NCBI GenBank assembly: GCA_024220525.1
Contig: JAMYWO010000080.1
Span: 67,056 to 89,286 of the forward strand
Direction: 5' to 3'
Length of the DNA: 22,231 nucleotides
Origin: Cochliopodium minus
Taxonomy: Eukaryota; Discosea; Himatismenida; Cochliopodiidae
Positions 10,089 to 18,855 of the stretch are shown here, piece by piece. Position numbers and translations under genes: made by a program. The notes below the pieces were generated by a model that saw only the letters and a program-made list of their open reading frames with translations, was not told the DNA's origin and ran no database searches. Positions within the stretch are counted from its first letter, which is position 1; each line of letters begins with the position of its first letter.

Positions 10089-11496
10089 ATGAATACCTTT
10101 AAACCACAGAGTTTAATGATCATATTTATCAGTTGGTTGCTTTTATCTGTTTGGATTGGTGATAGAGATTTTGAGATGAGAACCCCATTGCATGATTTGG
10201 GCGGAAATACCAAATTCCAAAAACCAACAAACGATAAAATCATATTCACTGACAAAAAGAATAACAAAATGCAATTATTGAATCTCAAAATCTATAAATT
10301 TTTTGAAAGGCAATACAAAGAAAGCGATAATCTTGTTAATTCTCCCTATTCTTGTTTACAAATCTTAAGATTTTTGATCAATGCTTCAAGTGGAAGAACA
10401 AGAGAACAATTATCTGTTTTATTGGGGATAGAACATCAAGATCATGAAAATATAAACCTAAAACTCGGCAAAGTAATTAATCCAAAAAATTGAGCGAAAT
10501 ATAACGATATTTACACCAAATCATTCTCTTCATTTCAATAATAATGATTTTTTCTTTTAAATATTTATTTTCTCAATCAATGCTTATTCTCGCCAACAGA
10601 TCAATTCACATTTTGGTGCATTACAAGAATCATTGAAGATATTGATAAAAGAAGACGGAGATGTTTTGGAGATGGCAGATCTATTATTCATTGGAAGAGA
10701 ATTGCGTGTTCATCCAGAATTCAAAGAGATGTTTGAAAATCAATTTGTAGGAAAGCTTTTGTCTGTGGATTTATCATATAGTGAGTCTGCAAAAGAATAT
10801 ATAGATGGATATGTGAATAAATTGAGCAAAGGAAAAATCAATAATTTGGTGAGTTTCATCTATGAAGAATCATCTGCGATAGCAGCAAATTTCTTGTTGG
10901 TGAATAGTGTATGGAAATATCCCTTTGAAAAAACAGATAAATTCATCTTTGATAATGGAAATTCTAAAGTAGAATGTGAGGCAATACATTCCATTCAACC
11001 TATGATCTACACCAAAAACGAAAACTATGAGAGAGTGGAAGTACAGCTGGGGAAAAGCGGAAATCTCGTTTTAGATTTGATTTTGATTTCGGAAGGTATC
11101 TCTAGAGAAGATGCTTTTAATTTTGCATTAGTTTGGAGAGAGTTGTACAATGAAGATACCAAAACAAATGTGGAGATTTACCTGCCTATTTTCTCTTTGG
11201 AAACTAAATACAACTTTACAAACATTATTCCGGGCTACGATCTCTTTACTGAAAATGGAGATCTTTCTAATATATTTTACAGTTGGGATAATGCTCATCT
11301 CCAAGATGTTTACCATACTTCTATATTCAACGTAAATCAAGTTGGAATAGGATCACCAAAGGGTGTTGAAAAGGTTGGTTTGTTAAACATAAAAGCTGAA
11401 CAAACTATAAAATTTGATAAACCTTTTATATTTATGGTAAGAGAGAAAAAAACAAACTCTCTGTTAATTCAAGGGTATTTCAGTTCTTTTCAATAA
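10089..11496 (+). CDS. Secreted serpin, probably non-inhibitory
   Basis: Exons 10089-10472 and 10600-11496 with a 127-nt GT-AG intron; 426 residues. A hydrophobic segment at about residues 9-23 suggests a signal peptide. Serpin blocks appear in order: NLVNSPYSCLQILRFL (helix B), SSGRTREQL, FLLVNSVWKYPFEK (strand 3A), VEIYLPIFSLETKYNF (strand 2C/6A) with DLFTENGDLSNI, HTSIFNVNQVG (strand 5A) and FDKPFIFMVREKKTNSLL (strands 4B/5B). The loop after VNQVG has about the usual length, but the hinge reads IGSPKGVEKVG instead of the Thr-Glu-Ala-rich stretch that inhibitory serpins need to insert their loop. I infer a chaperone, carrier or decoy role rather than protease trapping. The stop codon lies in AATAAA. 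Confidence 0.9.
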
Positions 11497-11573
11497 AAAA
11501 AAAAAAAGAGAAAGATTTGAAATAAATTTTTTTTTTTTTTTGAATAAATTATTTGAAAATAATAACTTTGGTT
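11497..11573. other. Convergent 3' gap, serpin / signal peptide peptidase
   Basis: 77 nt with an A12 run at the serpin end and a T13 run in the middle. The tracts may serve the poly(A) signals of both genes. No gene is present. Confidence 0.5.
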
Positions 11574-12899
11574 TCAATTTGTTTTTTCTTTGACTTCTTC
11601 TTCAGAATAAGAAATCAACTTGGAAAGTTCTCCTCTGAAAAGAGCAGTGAAAAAAGCAAAGCCAAGACAGAAAGGAACAAGGTATAACAAAGCAGGTTGT
11701 GCAGCTTTAAAGATGTGCATGACGCCAATGGTGGTAACCAAACCCAAGATGTAGGCAATGAGGGTAGAAGTAAAAAAAGTCTTTTTAAAAGTAAAAAAAG
11801 ATTTGGTGACTAATTGTTTTGCATCCAATTTTGGGAAAGCGTTTTTTCTATCAAAACGAAGCATCAATGCCACAAAGACACCTGGAATAACTATATCTCC
11901 CAATCCAAGCATTGAAAATTGATATGTAGAAGCAAAGATGTTTTTGGGAAACAAAAATTTGATAGGTGCATCAAAATTCTTTGCTACAGTGACCATAACA
12001 TCAGTACCAAATACCCTGAAACAAATTAATGAATAAATCGAATTTTTTACAAATATTTATCAAGATTATCCACCTGATTTTGATATATATTTATATTTAT
12101 ACCAAATTTTGTTGTGATATAAAAAATGGATATTTATCATATTTCAAAATTTTAGAAAGATTTACCAAAAGATATCATAAAAGAATAATCCAATGAGCAA
12201 CAAGCTGGCAATTTGAAAACTTGTGATGGAAAGAATAGCAATACCTTGAACACAAAAACTGAACCCAATTATATTATTGATAATCCAATTCTTTGTCAAT
12301 GAATAATAAATAACGATTCCACTTGAAACAATCAATGCAAAAACATCAACAATAGTGAATTTTAATTCAAAAGGATTCACTATTGAAAGATAAATAGAAT
12401 TGCTAATTTAAGTTTAAAAAAAAAAAGAGATTACTGAATGGGATTTTGATATTGAGGGAATTTTGTTTGAATTTAGGAAGGAATACAGAAAAAATTGGGC
12501 TGATTGTATTTGTTAATCCACCAATTCCAAACAAAAGGAAATAGAAAGTAAGTAATAAATTGATGTATTCTTTTGAAAATAATCTGAATAAGATGTATAG
12601 TCCAAATAACACACAACTTGCTACCAATGGGAACATAAGTGCATCTTTTTTTGTCATTGTTTCTTCCTTTAATTGATTTTCAATTTAAATAAAATAATTA
12701 AAGATGAATAAAGATTATACTTGTTTTTGTTGAAGAGAAGCAATAGATCCAGCTATAATTGGAACCACTGCTAAAATGAGCATTGATGCATATGCTATTC
12801 CTATTAATTTTTGAAAGAGGAACATGAAATAAAAATTTGTGAAAAAATATATCTGAAATATCGAAAATAAAAACCCAATCCTAATTCTGCATTTTCCAT
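11574..12899 (-). CDS. HM13: Signal peptide peptidase (presenilin-type intramembrane aspartyl protease)
   Basis: Exons: 12899-12875 (25 nt), 12800-12721, 12666-12435, 12379-12166, 12015-11574; 993 nt, 330 residues. The enzyme cuts signal peptides and some tail-anchored proteins within the ER membrane. Both catalytic aspartates are visible: Asp181 in FFYDIFW and Asp224 in MLGLGD, and the PAL motif is at 291-293 (AQPALLYLVP). FSKEYINLLLTFYFLLFGI, LTNTISP, GTDVMVTVAKNFDAPIKF and VMHIFKAAQPA closely match human HM13, and multiple membrane helices run throughout. The start is a short exon MENAELGLG, so the luminal N-terminus is shorter than in human. The charged tail ends EEEVKEKTN without a KKXX retrieval signal. 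Confidence 0.95.
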
Positions 12900-13497
12900 A
12901 TTTTTAAAAATCAAATTTTTTTTTATATTATTTCTATTCATCACAAAAAAAAAAAATAGCATAAGACACAAGTGTTGATTACTCATTCAATACAAATTTG
13001 AATTATAATAAAAATAAGTGATAAATATAAGATATTCAAATGGATTCCAAAGAAAAAAAAGATCAATTCATATTCAAATACACTTGCTCATCAATATAGA
13101 AAAAATTTGATGAAATTTAAAAGCATATTAAATATAATTTTGCAAAACAATTGTAAAATAATCAATAATTTCAAAAAGGTATAAAATAATGAACAAAATT
13201 TACAAGATAGATTAATAAATTGTGAGAATTATTAAAAAATTTGAGGGGATAATAATTTTTTTTTTTTTAACAAAATTGATTTCAAGTTTATAGTTAGTTT
13301 AAGACACATGAAAGTTTTACTTTTATTACAATTTAAATAAATTTACTTTGATATTTTCGAAATTGAAAAGAAGTAAAAGGATGAATATATTTGCTTGTAT
13401 TTTATTCAANTATTTCAAATTTTTTATTTCAAATTTTTTATTTCAAATTTTTTATTTCAAATTTTTTATTTCAAATTTTTTATTTTTATTTTTTTAC
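12900..13497. other. 598-nt non-coding stretch between SPP and the F-box/SPRY gene
   Basis: Mostly A/T with no open frame that resembles a protein. It should hold the SPP promoter (right end of that gene) and the missing 3' end of the F-box/SPRY gene. I looked on the minus strand for a continuation of the SPRY domain and saw none. It contains an N at 13410 followed by a tandem repeat. Confidence 0.6.
13411..13480. repeat. 14-bp tandem repeat, five exact copies, next to an N
   Basis: The unit TATTTCAAATTTTT occurs five times in a row, starting exactly one base after the only ambiguous base of the window (13410) and ending 17 nt before an exon. This is typical of an assembly gap or collapsed repeat. 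Real copy number cannot be told. Confidence 0.9.
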
Positions 13498-14883
13498 CAA
13501 CACCAAAATGATTGTTTTGAGAATTGAATCCGTTCTCACCAGAACAATAGTAGCCATAGTAGGAAGAAAAAGTGCCTATGGAATGTTGGTCAAATCCAAT
13601 GTAGTTTGAACTTTCAGCATTCATACTGTAACTCGTTTCATTAATCGCTCCTATCACCAAAAACCCAGAAAGCTTTTGAAGAAAAAAAATTTTTAAAGAA
13701 AAAAAAATTTTATCATAAAATAAAAATAAAAAATAAAAAATAAAAAATAAAAAAATAAAAAATAAAACAAAAAAATAAAAAATAAAAAATAAAATAAAAA
13801 AAATAAATAAAAGCATTTCTAACAGAGGTGGTCTCAACAACCAACACTTCGAACAAAGATTTGCGGGAGATAGGGCAACTGCTGTAGACGGAAGACCAAC
13901 CAGAATCGATTAGAGAAAGGGGAGAGTCGATGGTGATGGGCCAGGAGTTGGGGGTTTTGTCGTGGGGAGAGAGGGCTTTTCTTGGCAGGTTTGTAATTGT
14001 TATTGTGGGCTCAAGGTTCGAGAAGAGCTTTCTTTTGCTTTGTGCTCTTTTGAAGTATTCCCTTTCTGTAAGATAAAATTTTCATTAATAAAAAAAAAAA
14101 TCAAAATTAAAATAAAATTGAAATTGAAAGAACACATAATTAAAAACAATTATAAACAATTTTAAATGAATAAATTAATCAAAAAATAAAAATAAAAATA
14201 AATAAATCAAAAAAATAAAATAATATATTTGATTAAAAAGTTATAAAATGAAATCAAATAAACTTTAAAATAAAATTGAATTTATTGAAAAAAAAAAATT
14301 TTCTACTAAAATTGTGATAAATAAAATGAAAAAAAAAAATAAATAAAAACAATTATAAATAATTTATAATTTAAATAATTAATAAATGAATCTATGTTTT
14401 CAAAAATGATAGAAAAATCACCAGTTGTCCATGGGCTAGTTATAAATAAATTTTGGTAAAGGTTCTTATAAGAATCAGTTTCTTTCACATTAAAGTTGAA
14501 ATGGGCTTGACACAGCGTTTTCCAAGTGGGCTCTTGAATACTCAATTGATAAAAAAGTTTGCAGCTTTTGAAAAGCTTCATGATGCTTGTCTGTAAAAAA
14601 AAATGTTTGAATCAAATATTTTTCTGAAAAATAATTTCATAATTATGCGAATACACTGTATGTAAAATATATGCATACTAATAGAAAAAAATTCATAGAA
14701 ATGAATATATGATAATTTTAATCTCAATCAATGATGTGGGTGACTTTTCTATAATATTTTGATTACCATATCCAAGTTTGAGATGATTTGGATTTTGAGG
14801 AATTTGGGAAGGGTTTCTATTGGGCAAATCTCTTTTTTTCCATCTATATTATCAAGATTGATAGTTACTGATTTGTTTTTCAT
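13498..14883 (-). CDS. F-box and SPRY domain protein, 3' end missing
   Basis: Exons: 14883-14767, 14590-14422, 14065-13824, 13672-13498; 703 nt, 234 residues, then an open donor (G|GTAAAA at 13497). The F-box spans about residues 19-65: ICPIETLPKFLKIQIISNLDM, an intron, then FKSCKLFYQLSIQEPTWKTL. Such proteins usually recruit substrates to SCF-type ubiquitin ligases. The SPRY/B30.2 fold begins near Trp137 and shows GWSSVYSSCPIS, LFEVLVVETT, FLVIGAINE and YIGFDQHSIG (about 150-210). The last SPRY strands (normally G-D-x-I-G and an I-x-F-x-x-N-G block) are absent, because the sequence runs into the tandem repeat and N. The donor TCT|GTTAGA at 13823 is weak but gives the only good SPRY alignment. 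The gene itself is probably whole in the organism. Confidence 0.72.
13721..13816. repeat. AATAAAAAATAAA low-complexity intron tract
   Basis: Simple A/T repeat filling intron 13823-13673 of the F-box/SPRY gene. Irregular 6-13 bp units; no coding signal. Confidence 0.7.
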
Positions 14884-15049
14884 TAATAAAGTAAATATAT
14901 TTGCTTGGGGTTTTTTCCTATTTTTTTTTAACAAATACAATATTTGTGATAATGGATCATGCTATTTCAGAATGAATATTTGTCTATCTATTGATAATAA
15001 GAAATTTCTTATGATTTTCAAACCTTAAAAAATTTTGAAAAAAATAAAA
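14884..15049. promoter_or_regulatory. Divergent promoter region, F-box/SPRY and pectinacetylesterase-like genes
   Basis: 166 nt between two ATGs pointing apart. It is A/T rich, and an A-rich stretch precedes the ATG at 15050. No operator-like symmetry was seen. Confidence 0.5.
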
Positions 15050-16013
15050 ATGATAGTGAAAGGAATTATATTGTTTCTTTTCTTCACATTTGCTTTTTCT
15101 CAATACAGCAACACCTTCACCACAAGGATATTGGATGCGAGCGTCTACACTGAAGCAAAATGCTTGGATGGATCACCTGGAGGTAAAAATAACATGCTTG
15201 CTCTCCCGGTGCAAATGAATCAAATTTTAAAATTATTTATATAGGTTATGCATTGTCATTGGGAGAAGCACAATCCAATAATTGGGTTTTCTTTTTCCAA
15301 GGTGGAGGGTAAAATATATATTCAAGATTATGTCTGTTCTTCACATAGTCATATTTCATATATGGACCAATACAACAAACATTATTAAATTTTTTCATAT
15401 TTCTTCTCTTATAGATGGTGCTACGAGAAAAATGATTGTTATGGCAGATCTTTCTCAGCATTGGGCTCCTCAAAATTCTTTGCAGGACAATACTTCGAAG
15501 GAGGAACCTTGTCTGGGAATTGCGAAGCGAATCCAGGTAAAAAAATACAATAAATAAAGAAACAATTTCTTCAAAAAAAAAAAATTTTGATCAATTTTTA
15601 TATATTTTTATCCCAACATAAGGATATCCAAATCATAATATGATCATATCTCTATTCTATATGTTGATTAATAATTTATTTTGTTCCCAAATTTCTATCA
15701 ATTTAAGAATAAATTTTTTTTTAAATTGAATTTTTTGAAATAAAAGAATTTTGTTCCTACAATAGAGTACTCTTTGTAAAATTTCATATTAATATTTTTT
15801 TTTTTTTTTTACACAAAACCTTTTTTTTTTTACACAAAAGTTGTACTGCGATGGCATGTCCTTTTCTGGAATGAGAAATGAAGCAGTCCCTGTTGAAGGT
15901 CCTAACGGAAAGGTCGACTTGTATTTCAGAGGGAGATACATCCTCGATGCGGTCATCGATGATCTCTCCAAAAACTTTAACCTATCGAACGCAAAACAAG
16001 TTTTGGTATCGGG
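15050..16013 (+). CDS. Pectinacetylesterase/Notum family secreted hydrolase, N-terminal part only
   Basis: Exons: 15050-15182, 15245-15308, 15415-15536, 15747-15775 (29 nt), 15841-16013; 521 nt, 173 residues, then an open donor GG|GTATGA. Signal peptide: MIVKGIILFLFFTFAFS, residues 1-17. Family signatures are CLDGSPGG (about 38-45), WVFFFQGGGWCY (58-69, oxyanion region), CYGRSFSALGSS, FCSYNRVLFLYCDGMSFSG (108-126), LYFRGRYILDAVIDDL and QVLVSG at the end. The family deacetylates polysaccharides, or in animals removes palmitoleate from Wnt. The next residues should be C-S-A-G-G with the catalytic Ser, followed by Asp and His, but none is found: the gene runs into 460 nt of AT tract and then an unrelated exon in a different phase. 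The start at 15050 was chosen because the signal peptide begins there. Confidence 0.85.
15795..15840 (+). repeat. Duplicated T-run plus ACACAAAA before a splice acceptor
   Basis: T16-ACACAAAA (15795-15818) is followed by CC and then T11-ACACAAAAG (15821-15840). Only the second copy ends in AG and serves exon 15841. It looks like a tandem duplication of an acceptor region whose first copy is inactive. Confidence 0.6.
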
Positions 16014-16473
16014 GTATGAAAAAAATTGAAAAAATGTTTAGTTTTTTTTTATTTTTATTTTTAAAATTTTTGTTGCAATTTATTTTTCATTTTATGATGA
16101 TTATTTTTTATTGCAATTTATTTTTTATTTTTTACTGTTTTATGATTTTTATTTTTCATAAAATTATTTTATTTTTATGATTGTTTTATTTATAATTGTT
16201 TTATTTATAATTATTTAGTGTTAAATTTATTTTTTATTTTTTATTATTCATTATTTTTTTTTTTATTTTTTTATTATTTTCCATTTTTCATTTTAAGATC
16301 ATTATTTCTTATTTTTTATTTTATTTTTTTTATTTTTTTATTTTTTGTTGTTATTTTTATTTTTTCATTTATTTTTTAAAATTTTAATATTTTTTTTATT
16401 TTTTTATTTTTTATTAATTTTATCATTTATTTATTTTTTTTATTTTTATTTTTTTTATTTTTTATGTAAAAAG
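16014..16473. other. 460-nt AT-only tract between two unrelated gene parts
   Basis: Almost pure A/T, mostly runs of T broken by A. Frames that stay open here (for example from 16345) translate to Phe/Leu/Ile-only strings and are not genes. It begins at a donor of the pectinacetylesterase-like gene and ends at an acceptor of another gene, in phases that do not match. A collapsed assembly or a real deletion between two introns would both look like this. Confidence 0.7.
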
Positions 16474-17198
16474 GAATTTTCGTACGAAAACTGGCTTCAA
16501 GAAGAAGAAACCTTTGTGAAAGACCACGGCTACCAAACCAAAGTGCCAGAGGAGAGAAAGCGCCTCGAAGAGTTGCGACTCATAGAAGAAAAGGAGAACG
16601 AGGAAAAAAGAAAGGAAGAGAAAGAAATCGAAAAGAAAAAGAAGTGGGGTGTCGACATCAGATCTTTCGATGAAGAAAGCCAAAAAAATAAAAAATTATT
16701 TCAAGTAAAAAATTTTTTTTCATTTTTATTTTTAATTTCATTTTTTATTCTATCTTTAATTTTTCTATTTTTTATTTTTATTTTTATTTTTATTTTTATT
16801 TTTATTTTTATTTTTATTTTTATTTAATATTTAATATTAAATATTTTTATTTTTATTTTTATTTTTTATTTTTTTAAAGTTTTTTGATTTTTTATTTTTT
16901 AGTTTTCATTTTTTTATTAATATTTTTAATTTTTATTTTTTATGTTTTATTTTTAATTTTAATTTTTTCTAAGGGCACAACTTCTGTCAAAAGAATAACA
17001 GTTTACGGGCCAAAGAGACCAAAAAAAACTGAAGAAACAGCTCCAAAGAAAGAAGTTCCTGAAAGAGACGCTCCTCAACCTCCAACCGAAGAAGAAAACA
17101 AAAAAGGTAAATAATCAAATATAAAAAAATAATTTGATTAAATCTTTATTTTTAAAAAAATTATAGAAGAAAAATCTGATTTGGAAGATGTTGACTAA
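16474..17198 (+). CDS. Unrecognised charged protein, three 3' exons only
   Basis: Exons 16474-16704, 16974-17106 and 17167-17198, in frame, TAA stop. The visible 131 residues begin EFSYENWLQEEETFVKDHG. They continue with a Glu/Lys/Arg-rich stretch at about residues 24-56 that would form a charged helix or coiled coil. Then come WGVDIRSFDEE and, in the next exon, SVKRITVYGPKRP and a Pro/Glu/Lys-rich tail ending EEKSDLEDVD. I do not recognise the family. The 5' exons are not in the window: the acceptor at 16473 is phase 0, while the only upstream donor (16014) is phase 2, so this is not the end of the pectinacetylesterase-like gene. The stop codon overlaps AATAAA (17197-17202). The intron 16705-16973 contains a T5A repeat. 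Confidence 0.6.
16771..16824. repeat. TTTTTA hexanucleotide repeat, about nine copies
   Basis: A regular T5A microsatellite within the intron 16705-16973. Copy number is likely unstable and hard to sequence. Confidence 0.8.
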
Positions 17199-17317
17199 TA
17201 AAAATTTTTGTTTTTTTTGAAAAAATCAAAAAAAAAATTTATTTAAAAATTAAAAAAAAAATTAATTAAAAATTTTTGTTTTTTTTTAAAATCTTTTATA
17301 ATTTTGGTTTTCATTTT
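17199..17317. other. Convergent 3' gap
   Basis: 119 nt of A and T runs between the stop of the charged protein gene (+) and the stop of the eqolisin-like gene (-). No gene is seen. Confidence 0.5.
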
Positions 17318-18855
17318 TTAATTGTTCCAAGTGATGGAAACAGTGGTAGAGTTCAAAATGTGGGCAGTGGAACCACAAACTGCATCCAAAACGTGGGTAG
17401 ACCATGCAGGAGTTTTGTCAACAACATTCTCATAAGACTGAAAAAATATAAAAAAAATAAAAATAAAAAAATAAAAATAAAAATTTTTACCACTAAGAAA
17501 AGTTTTGAAATGAATTATTTTGAAATTTGTTAAAAATAAAATAATGGATAAATATACCGCTGATATCGTAAAAGGTTACAACACCCTCAGGTGGGTATTG
17601 CTTACAGTTGGAAGCAACTTTCTCCAAAACGAAATAAGCATCTGTATAAACCTTAATTTTTCCGAAATATTTTAAATATTTTGAAATATTTAAAATTTTT
17701 TTTTAATTTTTTTTTATATTATTTTTTATTTATTATTTTATTTTTTTATTATTTTTTTTTACTTTTGGTTGTCCATTTTCGAGTTGGATTGCAATGGAAG
17801 AAGATACGGACTCTCCTCCCAAAATGGAGTTTTTCATGGTGTAGGAGTTGTTTCCTGGAACGTAAGTGACTGATCCATACACGATTTGACCTGGTTGTAC
17901 TTTGATCCTTAATAAAAAAAAAAAATAAAAAAAAAAAATAAAAAAAAAAAATAAAAAAAAAAAAATTAAGTAACAAAAATCACTTAATAAAAAATTTAGA
18001 ATGAAAAAATGTGAAATAAAAATGAAATAAATTTATTTTAAAAAGAAATAATTTTTGTTTTTTTTTTTACATGTGACTGTCGTAATTGTAAGTTGGATTC
18101 CATTGGTAGTACTCTTTTTTTTTAATATATTAAAATGAAAATTGATCAAATTTTTTTAAAAAAAAATTATTAACCATTATAAATCAACCAATGATCATCT
18201 CCATCCCAAGGTAAAACAGGTTGAATCCTTATTTAAGAATTTTAATTTATTTTTTAATTTAATTTTATTTATTTTTTATTTTTTATTTTAAAATATTTTA
18301 TTTTAATTTTTTTTTTTTTTACAAGTTCATTGCAGGGTTTGGCTCAATTCCGAACCATATCCCGAAAAACAATCCCTTTTCAGTAGGTTTGTTAGGCACT
18401 TTCCACTTTGCCTCGATTTGAGTGATTCTCTTTCCACCTCCAGTTATCTTTGCTTTTTTTTTTTTCGAATAAAATTTTTTTTTTTAAATTTTGAAAAGTT
18501 TATGGAATTTTCTTTTATAAATAAAAAATAAAAAAATAAAAAAATATTTTTACCATATGCTTTTTAAAATGAACCCATTTGATTAGATCTTTTCATCAAA
18601 TCATATTATTTAAATTTCTTTTATTTTACCTGTCCTATTTATTATTTTTTATTTATACGTTTATTTTTTTTTATAAATGATATTTTCAATTTAATGTTTT
18701 ACCATCCTGGTGCAGGATCTTCGATTTCAGATTCATAATAATTTTTCGTTGTTGAGTATAAAATTTAATTTGATATGATATTTTGGAAGATTACCTTGAG
18801 TGTATGCTACAATTATGAAACAAGCAAAAAAAATAGTGAACAAAAAGATCTTCAT
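17318..18855 (-). CDS. Small secreted eqolisin-like (G1-type) beta-sandwich protein built from 11 exons, four of them 2-16 nt
   Basis: Exons: 18855-18795, 18718-18703 (16 nt), 18634-18630 (5), 18559-18554 (6), 18452-18323, 18227-18175, 18113-18071, 17907-17763, 17651-17558, 17492-17491 (2), 17437-17318. They sum to 675 nt, 224 residues plus stop, with every junction GT-AG and in phase. Residues 1-19 form a signal peptide. The mature start PGWTAYAKITGGG, then ITQIEAKWKVP, resembles the NWAG...V.ATW.VP opening of eqolisin-like proteins. NLIQPVLPW (72-80, Gln75) corresponds to the region of the catalytic Gln. IKVQPGQIVYGSVTYVP, YTDAYFVLEKV and an end strand TTVSITW follow. By my alignment from memory the catalytic Glu of true G1 peptidases falls on Tyr159, so a binding or non-peptidase role is as likely as proteolysis. 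Three Cys are visible in the last third. Confidence 0.72.
17912..17965. repeat. TAAAAAAAAAAA repeat in an intron
   Basis: About four copies of a T followed by 10-12 A, in intron 18070-17908 of the eqolisin-like gene. On the minus strand it forms the T-rich tract just upstream of the exon 17907 acceptor. Confidence 0.75.

Noticed and set aside
13411-13480. CRISPR-like array
   Set aside because: The 14-bp units are strictly tandem with no spacers, and the genome is eukaryotic.
16345-16473. Phe/Leu/Ile-rich N-terminal extension of the charged protein
   Set aside because: It is translated AT low-complexity sequence directly before a splice acceptor, so it is intronic.
16014-16500. Fusion of the pectinacetylesterase-like part with the charged C-terminal exons as one gene
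   Set aside because: The donor is phase 2 and the acceptor phase 0, and no known member of the esterase family has such a tail.
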